From Hesseltinella vesiculosa (Eukaryota > Mucoromycota > Mucoromycetes > Mucorales > Cunninghamellaceae), in contig MCGT01000024.1 of NCBI GenBank assembly GCA_002104935.1, forward strand, positions 62,001-126,000: a stretch of DNA of 64,000 bases. Reading direction: 5' to 3'. Positions 24,196-34,470 of the stretch are shown in pieces. Position 1 is the stretch's first letter. Each line of letters opens with the position of its first letter. The notes beneath the pieces were generated by a model. It worked only from the letters and a program-made list of their open reading frames with translations, was not told where the DNA came from and ran no database searches. Made by a program: the position numbers and the translations under genes.

Positions 24196-25121
24196 AACTG
24201 TATTAAATGAAAAAGACCTTTTAATAAATAATAAAAAAAAAAGCAGCGAAGCACCCTCGTTGGGAGCAAAAAAAAAAAAAAAACGATATCTCGAGAAACA
24301 AGTGCTTATTTTTAATACTGCAATGCTATGCCGGCTTTTCACTATTTGTAATTGAAGAATATCTTTCAAGATGCAGCATCATTAAGTTTATTTGATGATA
24401 AAAGAGATTCCTTGTCTCGATAACTAGCAAAGAGCAGAGCTCTATTGTGCGAGCGTTTGTGTCTGTTTTTTCTTCAAAAAAGCTGAAGGATTTCGGTAAC
24501 ACAATAACTTGAGAGCCTTTTACTCTGTCAGTTTTAATGCTTTTCTTACCCTCTGTGTGCCTATGGAAGGTCTAGGTTCCAATCTTTAAAATGAAACCAA
24601 TAACGCCTTTCCAATGTCATTTCACTGTCGATTTATCGTAGGAAGCAGAAATGGGGCACCAAAAAACATGAATAAATCGATGGGAAAAACGGGACTTCAT
24701 CGACATCGATCGTTGCCTATTTTGGGGATCATTTTCACATGATGGAGCAATCGGTTTCAGTCCCCCCTTTTTTCCCACAACTTTCTCGATGTTTTTATGG
24801 TTGTCCCGTTACTGTTTATTGCGATTACACGACAATGGGATGATAATGCCTTGGCGTGTTTAGATTCATTTCAAAGCTACGAACCATGGCTATCCGTAGG
24901 GAAGAATAAAATTAGAAAAGCAATGAATCTAGCCGAGAAACATGCTCTCAAGTTGTTGTGTTACCAAAATTCCTCTGCTGTTTTTTTGTCAAAACGACCA
25001 AAAACTAGCAAAATGGAAGCAGGAGCTTGCTACTGTTCAAAAAAAAAAGACTATCTTTTGAAATGAAAGATATCAAGCACAGACCAGGAGATTGTAGATC
25101 ACGATTATGTCAAACATAGTT

Positions 25122-25160
25122 AATTTAGCTCTGTTTGGAAATTAAACCGCAAATTAATTT
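25122..25160 (+). repeat. Short repeated module M1, copy 2
   Basis: Second copy of the module seen at 23722; it shares TTAGCTCTGTTTGGAAATT, differs by one substitution just after, and lacks one G of the CCGG. Confidence 0.5.
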
Positions 25161-25377
25161 TCCATTTGAAAAAAAAAATCTTTTCTTTTCCCTTTTTAGT
25201 TTGGTGCCTTTTTTGACCAGCTGACCAGAGCTCTTTTTTTCAGGGTCAAGGGCATGTTTTTTGATTTTTCCTTTTTTTTTCCTTTTTTTTCTTCACTCAA
25301 GAACTGGCCTAGCAAGGTGCCATAAGAACCAAATGATGCCAAGAGGCTTTTACTACAAGAAAAATGTCATGTCATTG

Positions 25378-25440
25378 ATGGGTATGCATGTCAAGTACCT
25401 CCACGTGGTCAAACCTGGGTAACTTTATTTATGGTTTGAA
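25378..25440 (+). repeat. Short repeated module M2, copy 2
   Basis: Contains CCTCCACGTGGTCAAACCTG, a diverged form of the core at 24113, after GGGTATGCATGTCA. Confidence 0.5.
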
Positions 25441-25740
25441 TGACCAAGCAAACACAAGACCTCGGGAAACAAGTCAAAAGCTTGGTTCACTTTTGGCAGG
25501 AAACCCCAAGCCCGGTTCTCGGCTCGTATTCCAGGGTTCTTTTTCACGGTGGCCGTTGGCTAGAAGGAGGAAAGATGGAGAGGAGGAAGGATGGAAATGA
25601 GAGAGGGTGGCACGGTTTTTGTCTTTGCTCAAGGAGCATTATGTCCTTACCGGCGAAGAGAAACGTAAAAAACATATTTGGTTTTCTTCGTCTTCCCCAA
25701 GTGGGCTATGCTTCTCTTCCTGTAAAAAGCAGTGGTCATA

Positions 25741-25820
25741 AGGGTGTGTAAGCCAACCACTTCCACGTAGTCACACCTGGGCAACCATGAAAATGGGCTA
25801 GGAGTTGGCATTCTTTCTAC
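25741..25820 (+). repeat. Short repeated module M2, copy 3
   Basis: Contains CCACGTAGTCACACCTGGGC and, like copy 1, the GGGCTAG...TTGGCA tail. It lies just before the tandem array. Confidence 0.55.
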
Positions 25821-25879
25821 TTTCTTTAGAGAGTAAAATTTGGTCTACAGAATCACCTCTTAAGGTGTTGGATGGGTGA

Positions 25880-28234
25880 GCACCGGGCCTTTTTTATCTA
25901 GGCAAGGCAAGTTAAAAAAAGAAAGAAAGAAACCTGATTCTTACACCCCATCTCGTTTGATATGCATGCTAGCACTCCAATGCCTTTTTTCAGAGTTGCT
26001 CTTGGCTCTGGCCACTCCTGGCCACTCCAGGGTAGCCTTTAGGTGAGGGATGGGTGGTGGGAAAGGGGCTATCCAACCATGTCTTTGGCATCACGCCTTC
26101 GGCAAGTCAAAAAAAAAAAAAAGAGAAAGGAAAAAAAAACTGATTCTTACATCCCATCTCGTTTCATACGTATTCTTGCATTCCAATGCCTTTTTCCAGA
26201 GTTGCTCTTGGCTCTGGCCACTCCTGGCTACTACAGGGTAGCCTTTAGGTGAGTGATGGGTGGTGGGAAAGGGGGCTATCCAACCATGTCTTTGGCATCA
26301 CGCCTTCGGCAAGTCAAAAAAAAAAAAGAGAAAGGAAAAAAAAACTGATTCTTACATCCCATCTCGTTTCATACGTATTCTTGCATTCCAATGCCTTTTT
26401 CCAGAGTTGCTCTTGGCTCTGGCCACTCCTGGCTACTACAGGGTAGCCTTTAGGTGAGTGATGGGTGGTGGGAAAGGGGGCTATCCAACCATGTCTTTGG
26501 CATCACGCCTTCGGCAAGTCAAAAAAAAAAAAGAAAAAGGAAAAAAAACCTGATTCTTACATCCCATCTCGTTTCACATGTATTCTTGCATTCCAATGCC
26601 TTTTTCCAGAGTTGCTCTTGGCTCTGGACTCTCCTGGTGGCTCCCAGGGTAGCCTTTTGGTGAGGGATGGGCGGCGGGAAAGGTGGGTATGGTAAGCAAT
26701 TGAAAAAAAAAAGAAAAAAAAAAAAAAACGACAGCAACACCTTCTCTGGCAAGTTTCTTGGCTCTGGACTATCCTGCTTGGCTTTCAGGGTAGCCTTTTG
26801 GTGAGGGATGGGCGGCGGGAAAGGTGGGTATGGTAAGCAATTGAAAAAAAAAAGAAAAAAAAAAAAAAAACGACAGCAACACCTTCTCTGGCAAGTTTCT
26901 TGGCTTTGGACTATCCTGCTTGGCTTTCAGGGTAGCCTTTTGGTGAGGGATGGGCGGCGGGCAAGGGGGCTGTCCGACCAAGTCTTTCGTAAGTCCAAAA
27001 AAAAAAACCATGCTTCTTATCTTACACCCCATCTTCTTAAACATGCATCAAATCCTTCTTGCTGGCTTGATCCCTTCAATATCACCTTTTGGTGATGGGT
27101 GGGTGGTGGGCTTCCCTTCCAAGTCCAAGTCTCTGTAAGCCCACAAGAAAACTATCGCTTTAAAACTCCGTATTGATTATCTATTGGCCAATTTTTTAGC
27201 GCTGAGCTCTGGGTCTGCTTCCTTCCTGGTTCTTGTGAGGGCAATTGGTCATACCGACAGGGCAATATTTGGCGGCGTGATGGGTCTTAACCGACCTGGA
27301 TCGTCATTTATCGGCAACATCACCCGAGGGCATATGTTCAACCACCTTGGATGGCTGCAATTCTCACAAGAACACCTCAGGACGTCTCTGCTCTGGTGTT
27401 GGTAGGTGCGTGAAGTGCCCATGACCAGCATCATCCTTGGCGCGGGTTCAAATCTATCTCTCGATTGGCTTTGGCTGGTTGGGCTTTGGGCTGAGGGCTT
27501 TGGGCTGAGGGTTCTCCAGGGTAGCCTTTTGGTGAGGGATGGGCGGCGGGCAAGGTGGCTATCCGATCAAGTCTTTGGTAAGTCAAAAAAAAAAAAAGAA
27601 AAAAAAAACCTGCTTCTTACACCCCATCTTGTTTGATATGTATGCTTGGTGGCCAATGCCTTTTTTCAGTGTGGCTCTTGGCTCTGGACACTCCTGGTGG
27701 CTCCCAGGGTAGCCTTTTGGTGAGGGATGGGCGGCGGGAAAGGTGGGTATGGTAAGCAATTGAAAAAAAAAAGAAAAAAAAAAAAAAACGACAGCAACAC
27801 CTTCTCTGGCAAGTTTCTTGGCTCTGGACTATCCTGCTTGGCTTTCAGGGTAGCCTTTTGGTGAGGGATGGGCGGCGGGAAAGGTGGGTATGGTAAGCAA
27901 TTGAAAAAAAAAAGAAAAAAAAAAAAAAAACGACAGCAACACCTTCTCTGGCAAGTTTCTTGGCTTTGGACTATCCTGCTTGGCTTTCAGGGTAGCCTTT
28001 TGGTGAGGGATGGGCGGCGGGCAAGGGGGCTGTCCGACCAAGTCTTTCGTAAGTCCAAAAAAAAAAACCATGCTTCTTATCTTACACCCCATCTTCTTAA
28101 ACATGCATCAAATCCTTCTTGCTGGCTTGATCCCTTCAATATCACCTTTTGGTGATGGGTGGGTGGTGGGCTTCCCTTCCAAGTCCAAGTCTCTGTAAGC
28201 CCACAAGAAAACTATCGCTTTAAAACTCCGTATT
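25880..28234 (+). repeat. G-rich/A-tract tandem array with a 1060-bp internal duplication
   Basis: The block GGTAGCCTTT(A/T)GGTGAG recurs at about 26031, 26237, 26442, 26648, 26789, 26931, 27520, 27708, 27849 and 27991. Spacing is about 205 bases for the first units and about 141 for the later type. Each unit has a G-rich head (GGGATGGG(C/T)GG(C/T)GGG...), then an A tract of 10-18, then a pyrimidine-rich stretch ending in CTTGGCTCTGGAC or similar. A segment of about 545 bases (roughly 26630-27174) recurs at an offset of exactly 1060 with no difference that I can see, including the homopolymers. Non-repetitive sequence (27175-27510) separates the two halves. No protein-coding role is apparent: frames through the array are Lys- or Phe-rich artefacts. 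Confidence 0.9.
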
Positions 28235-28599
28235 TCGAAGACCGATTATTTGAACCCCGCCCGGGCTTCATGGTCATTTTTTCTAAACAATTTTGGGTCT
28301 TAATAGATATTTGGAAGCGTCCCTTCGAAATGCTTGTGGGCTAGGAAATGATGTAATTCATGAGCTCGTAATTGACTGGCGTTATTTTCATAATTGCCCA
28401 ATTAAAAAGATGTTGGATCGGAAAAAAAAAAGTTAAAGTGGTGGCGGCTGTTTCTGAGTTTAACTGGATTTCTTTTTATGGCTGCTCGAAAATGACATCC
28501 AATTGCGAATTGTTATTTGTATTGTGTCCTTGTTTAAGTACTTTTCAGTGATATCTATCGAAGGTTTGGTGTAATTTCTGAGATGCTCATAAGGAACTT
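28235..28599. other. Unique spacer between array and transposase fossil
   Basis: AT-rich, no gene or repeat seen. It may include the 3' end of the degraded transposon that follows. Confidence 0.4.
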
Positions 28600-28960
28600 T
28601 TTAGTGTGCTCTGTGAATACGAAAAGACAGTTGCTACGTTTTTTCCAACGGAGCACGTCCAACATGGTACTTGATCTCAGCCTAAAACAGCTTAATTGTG
28701 TTGAGCTCGATTGACTAATATGGCAAGTACACAAAGCGGCATCTACGCTTGGTTACTGTACCATTTAGCTGATGCATGGTTTATGTGAATGGGTGCGTTG
28801 TTCATGGTAATGAAGTAGTTTTTAAACTCATCGTCTTGTCTTTGTCCATTGCATCGATGACGCTCTTTAAGTAACATGAAGTAGTGACAATTCTCAAATC
28901 ATATTACTGTGCCACTTCTCTTCGCTGATCATTCAGATTTCATGAAATACACACTTGTTT
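28600..28960 (-). pseudogene. Tc1/mariner-like DDE transposase fossil
   Basis: Read on the minus strand from 28920 to 28620, the sequence gives YFITMNNAPIHINHAS, matching the family's MDNAPIH block around the second catalytic Asp (here Asn). After a frameshift it gives RRCRFVYLPY, a stop, then SIELNTIKLF, a stop, then AEIKYHV, matching the YLPPYSPELNPIE.FW block that holds the third acidic residue. At least three in-frame stops and one frameshift make it dead. Only the C-terminal half of the catalytic domain can be followed. Copy D of the dispersed repeat lies about 600 bases further along in the same orientation and could be its flank, but this is not shown. Confidence 0.75.
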
Positions 28961-29539
28961 GGCGTTATTCGATCGTAACTTTTTTCCGTGTTAATGACCA
29001 CCTCTTGCGTGACTGGACAAAATCAATAGTGAGCCAAAAGAGAACCCCCCTTTTTTTTCACCAGTTTCTCTGTTGCTCTTTACACATTGTTTACAGTGTA
29101 TTTTTAGAAAAGGCTGATTAGATTGAATGATGCCAAAATGGAAGGTAGAGCAATGGAAGTGATTCAGAGTCACCGAGAGGTCGTTTGGTGACAACTTTTT
29201 TTTTTTTTTTTTGCAAAAATGTTAGCCTTTGTTAATTCTCCTCGCCTCGCTTCTGGTCGACGCTCAAGATTTTGGCTGGCGAGGCTTGCTTTTTTGGGAA
29301 TGTAGTTCACCAAGAAGTAATATTAGAAGTTAGGGAGCTTCACTATCAACAGCGTATATCCTATACATGAGCCATGGAAATTTTGGTGATGATCGGTGGC
29401 GAAACCCTTTTTGGCTCACATTGGCTCATGTGATCGGCCAAAAATGGCCTGGGGAACCCCCGGAATTTTGAAAAATTATTGTAGATCATTTTTGAACTTA
29501 TGGATCCCCATTCATATTTTGTGTACACACATATACTGG
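28961..29539. other. AT-rich spacer, no gene seen
   Basis: Contains a 17-base T run near 29197 and no frame of note. It may be transposon-derived, as it sits between the transposase fossil and a repeat copy. Confidence 0.4.
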
Positions 29540-29640
29540 CTACAGCTAACAATGGTGAAAAAATCACATCGATTGAACAAAGTTACCCAGCCAAAGATTG
29601 AAGAACTGAGTCTCCAGCTAAAAAAAACGTCGAAAACGAG
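29540..29640 (-). repeat. Dispersed repeat family, weak copy D
   Basis: On the minus strand it shares TTTGGCTGGGTAACTTTG and CAATCGATGTGATTTTTTCA with the centre of copies A and C. The flanking parts are too diverged to align by eye. Confidence 0.4.
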
Positions 29641-31039
29641 AAAAACGCGTTTACAGCCAAAATTCAACAGAATTGACCTCCACTGATCGGCTTTAAAGTT
29701 GACATGCAGGTAATAAATGATGAGGGATGACCATGGTAAAAATACTGGCCTTGAAAAATGATTTGATGGCGATCTAGGAAAGTCATTGGTGCTAACAGTT
29801 TAAAAGTGTTTTGATGAATTGTTTTTTTCTTTTTGACCTTTTTTCTCTCTTGTCGAAAATGGAGGAGCGCTTACACGTTAACTTGTCTTCGCTTCCAGAG
29901 CGTTGTGGAAGATCCAAACTTTGACAGGGCCGGTGTCTCATCATGGAACCCTCTTGGTAAGGCTATTGTATCTCTGGTAGCCTGCTGTAGGATGAAACTT
30001 CCCTTTCAGTGGCTCGCCCATGGTATACCTTTTTTTTCATTGGAAATTATCTATGGATAGTTTGCAGCCTGCCTTGGTTTAGTTGTCTCTCTGGATCATT
30101 CTGGAATGCAAAATATCGTTGCCCATGATCACAAGCTTTAGCAAAACCAGTGCCACACCCCACAACCTTTCCTAGCCATGTCTCCGCAACCAATCATTGC
30201 ATGTACAACCCTGGCAAAACGATGTCCTCGCTCAGTCACCGTGCCTCTATGTTGACCAGCCTTAAACTCGTTATTACCTTCATCATTCGTTCACTGCCAT
30301 TTTTTCTGTTGACGTCTTCCTTCCAAATCGGGAATTGTACCTTTCACCCGTCGTCATGGGTCAAACCCTGCAATTGTAATTCGATCCTTCTGAAAATTAG
30401 GTTGTCGCCTACAAAGCATATCCTTTTTTGTATCAAGCAAAATATGTCATAGCTCACCTAGATCAAAAAGTCGATGTTTTTACGGTTCTAGGCTTGGCCA
30501 CCAAACTAAGCTGTCAGGTAAATAAAAAACCCGCCCGCAATTTTTTTTTTCGTTTCTTCTCTTCTCACATCTCCTTCAACGTTGGTCTCCAAGGTCTAGC
30601 TCCAAGTGCATTCGACAGGGATTCAAGAGTTGGGTGTAGCGATTATAGCAATACATGGCGTCATATTGATTTTTGGAAATACCGGTACGTCTTTAATAAA
30701 CTAGCAGGAGCGCATAAAGATTCCTTGAAGGAGCATGCTGGTTAAAATGAGGTAGGCTTAGCTTTTGAACTGCAAGCACAGGTTCCATGCTTTGTTTTCT
30801 AAGTGATGGAGAGTAGGAGGTTAGGCTATTGACTTGTCAACGAGACGCTGTTAAACATAAAGTCGACACCAGCCTTCAGCCAAGGTTGGACTGCACCCTT
30901 GCGTTTGGCGTTGGTGTCGTAGCGGCTTCGTGAAATTAATGAGATATGACTCGTACGTGAGTCTTTTCATGTACCTTTTCACAGATCATTGGAAGTCGCT
31001 GGTCGATGGATGACAAAGACAAAAAGTAGTAGATTAGGC
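29641..31039. other. Gene-poor stretch, 1.4 kb
   Basis: Two + frames (29833-30060 and 30428-30745) have mixed composition and could be decayed coding sequence (for example LAPSAFDRDSRVGCSDYSNT), but no family, start or splice support was found. Nothing else recognised. Confidence 0.4.
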
Positions 31040-31260
31040 GCCCATGGGAAATCTTCGTTTTGTAAAAAAAAAGAGCAAACACTGCATAGCACTTTTGGGT
31101 GATCAGATAGATGTGGCATTTTGTAAAAGTACTCAAAGCAATAAAAGATGATGACCCTGAAAAAATGACGTCGATTGGAGAAGATTGCTCAGCCAATTTT
31201 TGATCAGTTTCGTGTCGACGCCTCCGATTCACCAGCTTAAAAATTGAAAAAATCGGCCAT
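31040..31260 (-). repeat. Dispersed repeat family, copy C
   Basis: Read on the minus strand: CCGATTTTTTCAATTTTTAA, ATTGGCTGAGCAATCTTC, CCAATCGACGTCATTTTTTC, ATCACCCAAAAGTGC, then a T run. These are the landmarks of copies A and B in the same order, in opposite orientation. Confidence 0.65.
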
Positions 31261-31539
31261 TTTCATCAGGAGGTCCCCAAGCGATCAGAGCAACAACCGC
31301 AGTTCGCTTTCTACCCATGCGTAATTTTACGCCGGTTCATTGATATTGAAGTGCCCTGCAGAAAATGGCTGCTTTTTCAGATTGGCAAAGAGAAAATGAG
31401 AACATGAATAGGAAAACAGACCTCTACTCCACTTTCAAAAAGTGGTCGAGTCAGTAGGCTGCTGCTATTGGTTACAGGCTTGGATGATGACGGTTACACA
31501 AAAAGCGCGAGCATGACTTGGCTGGTTTTTTTTCACTTT

Positions 31540-32290
31540 CTTATTTTCTTCACCTTTCACTTTTTTTTTTTCTTCACTCATGGCAGACCTTCAACGAAGA
31601 CAAGAACGGGAAAGATCGCAGGCGTGATCTACAAGCCCATGAAGTCCATACCTGTCGTCCTGATCATCGTAATCTCCAGCATTATGTACAACATCTCTTC
31701 GCATTGCAAGCCATCTCGACACCATCCCTTTATGCTCGAACGCCGAAAAGAGGTTTGGGCAGAAACGTGCTATACCATCGACTCCAGATCTGTCAGCAAC
31801 ATCCTTGAGACTCTCCCTTTGCCGCCGCTTGTGACCCTGTCTGCTTTTTTATCCGGGCGTCATCGATCGCTTGCTGCTCGTCCTCTGAATCATGGCCTAC
31901 CAATACTGCCTCCGTTGTCTAACGCAGGACGTACGTGACAGCACTGCGAGGCAGCGAGTGGAAGAAAAGCTCAATGCTGCACGGTCTATTTTCAAGGCAC
32001 TCCATGAAAGGCAAAGAGAATCTTCATCGCTAAACCTGCCACCCCCATACACCACGTCACCATCACTGGCTCCCCACGACAACCAGCCCCTCCAGCATGA
32101 CCAATGGGCTTTTGTCAGCGAGCGTGTTCAGCTTCACAAGGAAACCACTGGGTCGACAAGGGCGCCTATACCATGGGCAGGAATTTACTTGTTAGGGAAA
32201 GAGCATGGATTTTTCCAAGCATTCAAAAATGAAAACTCGATGCGCACCGTATATTATCGATTCCAGCGCCCTTCCACCCATTTTTTTTTT
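31540..32290 (+). pseudogene. Decayed copy 2 of an unknown gene (partner at 21.4 kb)
   Basis: Homologous to 21430-22290. The first part is open in one frame (31468-31938; GKIAGVIYKPMKSIPVVLII, then EVWAETCYTIDSRSV). An extra C at about 31911 (CTGCCTCC here, CTGCTCC in copy 1) moves the rest to another frame, which is open from 31892 to 32335 (VRDSTARQRVEEKLNAARS, later NLPPPYTTSPS and DQWAFVSERVQLH). The stop and deletion of copy 1 are absent here, so the two copies carry different lesions. One possible membrane helix near the N-terminus. Function unknown. Confidence 0.55.
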
Positions 32291-32745
32291 TACGAAGAAA
32301 TACAGCCTAGGTCCTTTTTTTTTATTTGGCAGTGACTGTAGCGGAGCGAGAGGTCAGAGGAAAGAGAGGTTATTGGTGTACGGTTAAGAGGACGAGGGGA
32401 AAGAAGACGGTCTTCATAGTGGAGGAATTGGATTGACTTGTTGACCTGGGCGAGGATGCTAACGACGGTCAAAAGGACTTCGTCATATACTTGGCGCCGG
32501 TGAGCCGAACAAATGGCGAAGATAACGGTGCCGGGGATGAGAAAACCGTATAACATGGCCGTCATGGGCTGGGTGAATGGAGTGGATGACTCCAAATCTC
32601 GAAAACCTGCAGCCAATGGAAAGCCCGAGCCACTCCAACCGCGACCTGATCCTTGCTCAGAAGAAAGGAAGACAGCCTGCCACTTCCATTTAATAGCAAC
32701 CAAACGCCTCTGCTTTAATAGAAAAAATATGGTTGGAATACCCAT
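32290..32745 (-). CDS. Hypothetical membrane protein
   Basis: 151 codons without introns. The central part (MTAMLYGFLIPGTVIFAICS and VLLTVVSILAQVNKSI) gives one or two hydrophobic helices. The start at 32745 is the first ATG of the open frame; the sequence just after it could instead hide a small intron, with the real exon starting near RLVAIKWKW. Its stop overlaps the edge of decayed gene copy 2. It lies only 115 bases downstream of the 2H phosphoesterase stop on the same strand. No family recognised. Confidence 0.4.
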   Translation of the reverse strand: MGIPTIFFLLKQRRLVAIKWKWQAVFLSSEQGSGRGWSGSGFPLAAGFRDLESSTPFTQPMTAMLYGFLIPGTVIFAICSAHRRQVYDEVLLTVVSILAQVNKSIQFLHYEDRLLSPRPLNRTPITSLSSDLSLRYSHCQIKKKDLGCISS

Positions 32746-32859
32746 GGGACAACGTAATGATAAGAAGCATAAAAAAAAAGCACACTATTTTTAATACGAA
32801 AAAAAAAAGTTAGGATATGCAGGGACGGTAACTTTAGGCAAAAGAAGAGGCAGGGAAGT

Positions 32860-33952
32860 CTAGTCAGTGTTATAGACCTGAAAGGTGGCAACGTTCTCGT
32901 TTCGGTCGCTAATTGGATACTGTCGATCTCGCTTTGACAGTTTCACACGCTCAATAGCTGCCAAACCGAGATCAACAGTCCCAAGACTGCTCTTGACCAT
33001 GTCAGCAGTGGGAAATGCGACGACGTTGCCGCCCCAAGGTTTTTTGTTCCTAGGCTTCCCATACCTCGTGTCGACGATGGTCACATGGGGCTATGGGAAA
33101 AGATAAAAATTAGACATATTCATTGGGTTCACTTCTTCTTTACCTTCCATTTCTTTTTACTGGGGGGAGAGACCCAAAAACCAGCCTTCGTCATTGCTTC
33201 TTGGATGGACTCTGCGGATGTACGAGATAAAGTTGAGCTTTTACGATCCATTAAACATATCATTTTTCACGCCTGATTTGCGTTTTTTTTTTCCTTCAGG
33301 CATGAGGCTTATTACCAGCAAGTCGAAACAGGACGTTGTTGGCCGACATGTCCTTGGCATTGGCAGACATTACCCGAGCACCAGCTAAAACAGGAAGTTG
33401 ATATAACAAAAAAATATATCATAGGAAACCAACGTTTGGTCTCACCGCATAAATATACGCTTTTGTTTACATTTTGGAGGGTATGAACTTACCGCATTCA
33501 TCAATTTGTCTCATTGTCAGCCCTTCGAGCGAGATGGGGAGTGGGTTGGTGATTTGGTTCTCATGGGCAAATTGTAAAATGTGCCTATGAAGAAGTTTCT
33601 GTGCGTGGTGAGTATCATCGGAAGTGGGGAGGCGGAGATTGCCAATGGTAAGGTGAAGTTGAGGAAAGGGAACGAAGTGGTCGGGGTCGAGGGAGGTGAG
33701 GAAGGGGTGCATCACAAGGGCAGCGTGGTTTGCTCGAAGGGTGGGGGAGTCCACTGAAAAGAGAAGGGAATGTGTGGAGGGGACATTCCCTTGTTTATAT
33801 GGATGGTGGTTGGCTGCGTTTCCAGTAGAGTTGCGCATGGAGCCGCCCGCTCGGCGACGGTTGTTGCTTTTCTCCTAAATGACAATGGAAAAAAAAAATG
33901 AGAGAAAAATGTATACATCGAATGCGGATACCTGCTTCTGCTGAAACACCAT
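32860..33952 (-). CDS. AKAP7/ASCC1-like 2H phosphoesterase domain protein
   Basis: 256 aa; exons in transcript order 33952-33932, 33874-33493, 33384-33316, 33211-33144, 33090-32860. Two H-x-T motifs are visible: QLHLTIGNLRL (first) and KPHVTIVDTRYG (second), about 135 residues apart, as in the 2H phosphoesterase superfamily. The stretch LSKRDRQYPISDRNENVATF near the C-terminus matches the end of the AKAP7/ASCC1 domain. Family members include ASCC1, linked to transcription and DNA-alkylation repair in animals; many fungal relatives are uncharacterised. The start is the first ATG of a 21-nt exon and is uncertain. An earlier exon holding the usual FVSIPL-like strand was looked for and not found, so the N-terminus may be incomplete. 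Confidence 0.78.
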
Positions 33953-34470
33953 CAAGTGGGCGATGGACACGTCTAAAAACGTCTATTTTACCTTTTCTTT
34001 GGTGATAGTTGTTTTAAATGTTGTCACTGTGGAGATTGACAAAAAAAAAAAAAGAAGGTTAGAGTGGATGAGGATGGCAACACACAGTACATTAAGGATG
34101 ACATTGCATTGCTTGACGATGCATCACTTACTATTGTAGGTATAGGAGCAATGGAGTAAAAAAAGAAAGAAGGAAAAGAGTCGAAGAACAGGTCGCCCTT
34201 TTTTTATTTTGGGCGGGGTTTCACTTTTCTTTTCCTTGCTTGATTACCATTCATTTATGGTGGCTTCAGCCACGTTGACCATGGCTGTCAGTGCTTTCCA
34301 GGTAAAAAAAAAAGTGGATTGATGAGCATTCGACATTACCTGTATGGTAGGTGAGTGAACCTGCTAGGGCAAGGTCAACAAGTATATTTAGGGGAAGTCG
34401 GGGTTGACCTAGAAGGTAATCCTATCTCGTAGGTGGCGAGCTGATCAGAGAGAAGAGGAGGGAAGTTCAT
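33953..34470. other. Intergenic, ~520 bases
   Basis: Upstream of the 2H phosphoesterase gene. May hold a missing 5' exon of that gene: the minus strand near 34020-34050 has an acceptor-like CTCCACAG, but no complete exon could be joined in frame. Confidence 0.4.

Larger units (their letters stand above)
22786..25880. other. Gene-poor stretch with short repeated modules
   Basis: No frame here has gene-like codon use; the largest (22819-23073, 24797-25066, 25440-25751) are short and unsupported. It contains two kinds of repeated module, listed separately (about 23722 and 25122; about 24113, 25378 and 25741). Confidence 0.5.

Noticed and set aside
27440..27475. GCGGGTTCAAATC as a tRNA B box
   Set aside because: The flanks do not pair as a T arm, and no A box or anticodon arm lies at the right distance.
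26519..28104. Lys-rich and Phe-rich frames in the tandem array
   Set aside because: They read through A/T tracts, exist because of the repeat structure and lack gene-like codon use.
25880..28234. Tandem array considered as a CRISPR array
   Set aside because: Units are about 141-205 bp and mostly repeated along their whole length, spacers are not unique, and the sequence is fungal.
21430..32290. Paired 700-bp direct repeats considered as LTRs of one retrotransposon
   Set aside because: The repeats look coding, no TG...CA ends or primer-binding site were seen, and the interval contains no reverse transcriptase or capsid-like frame.
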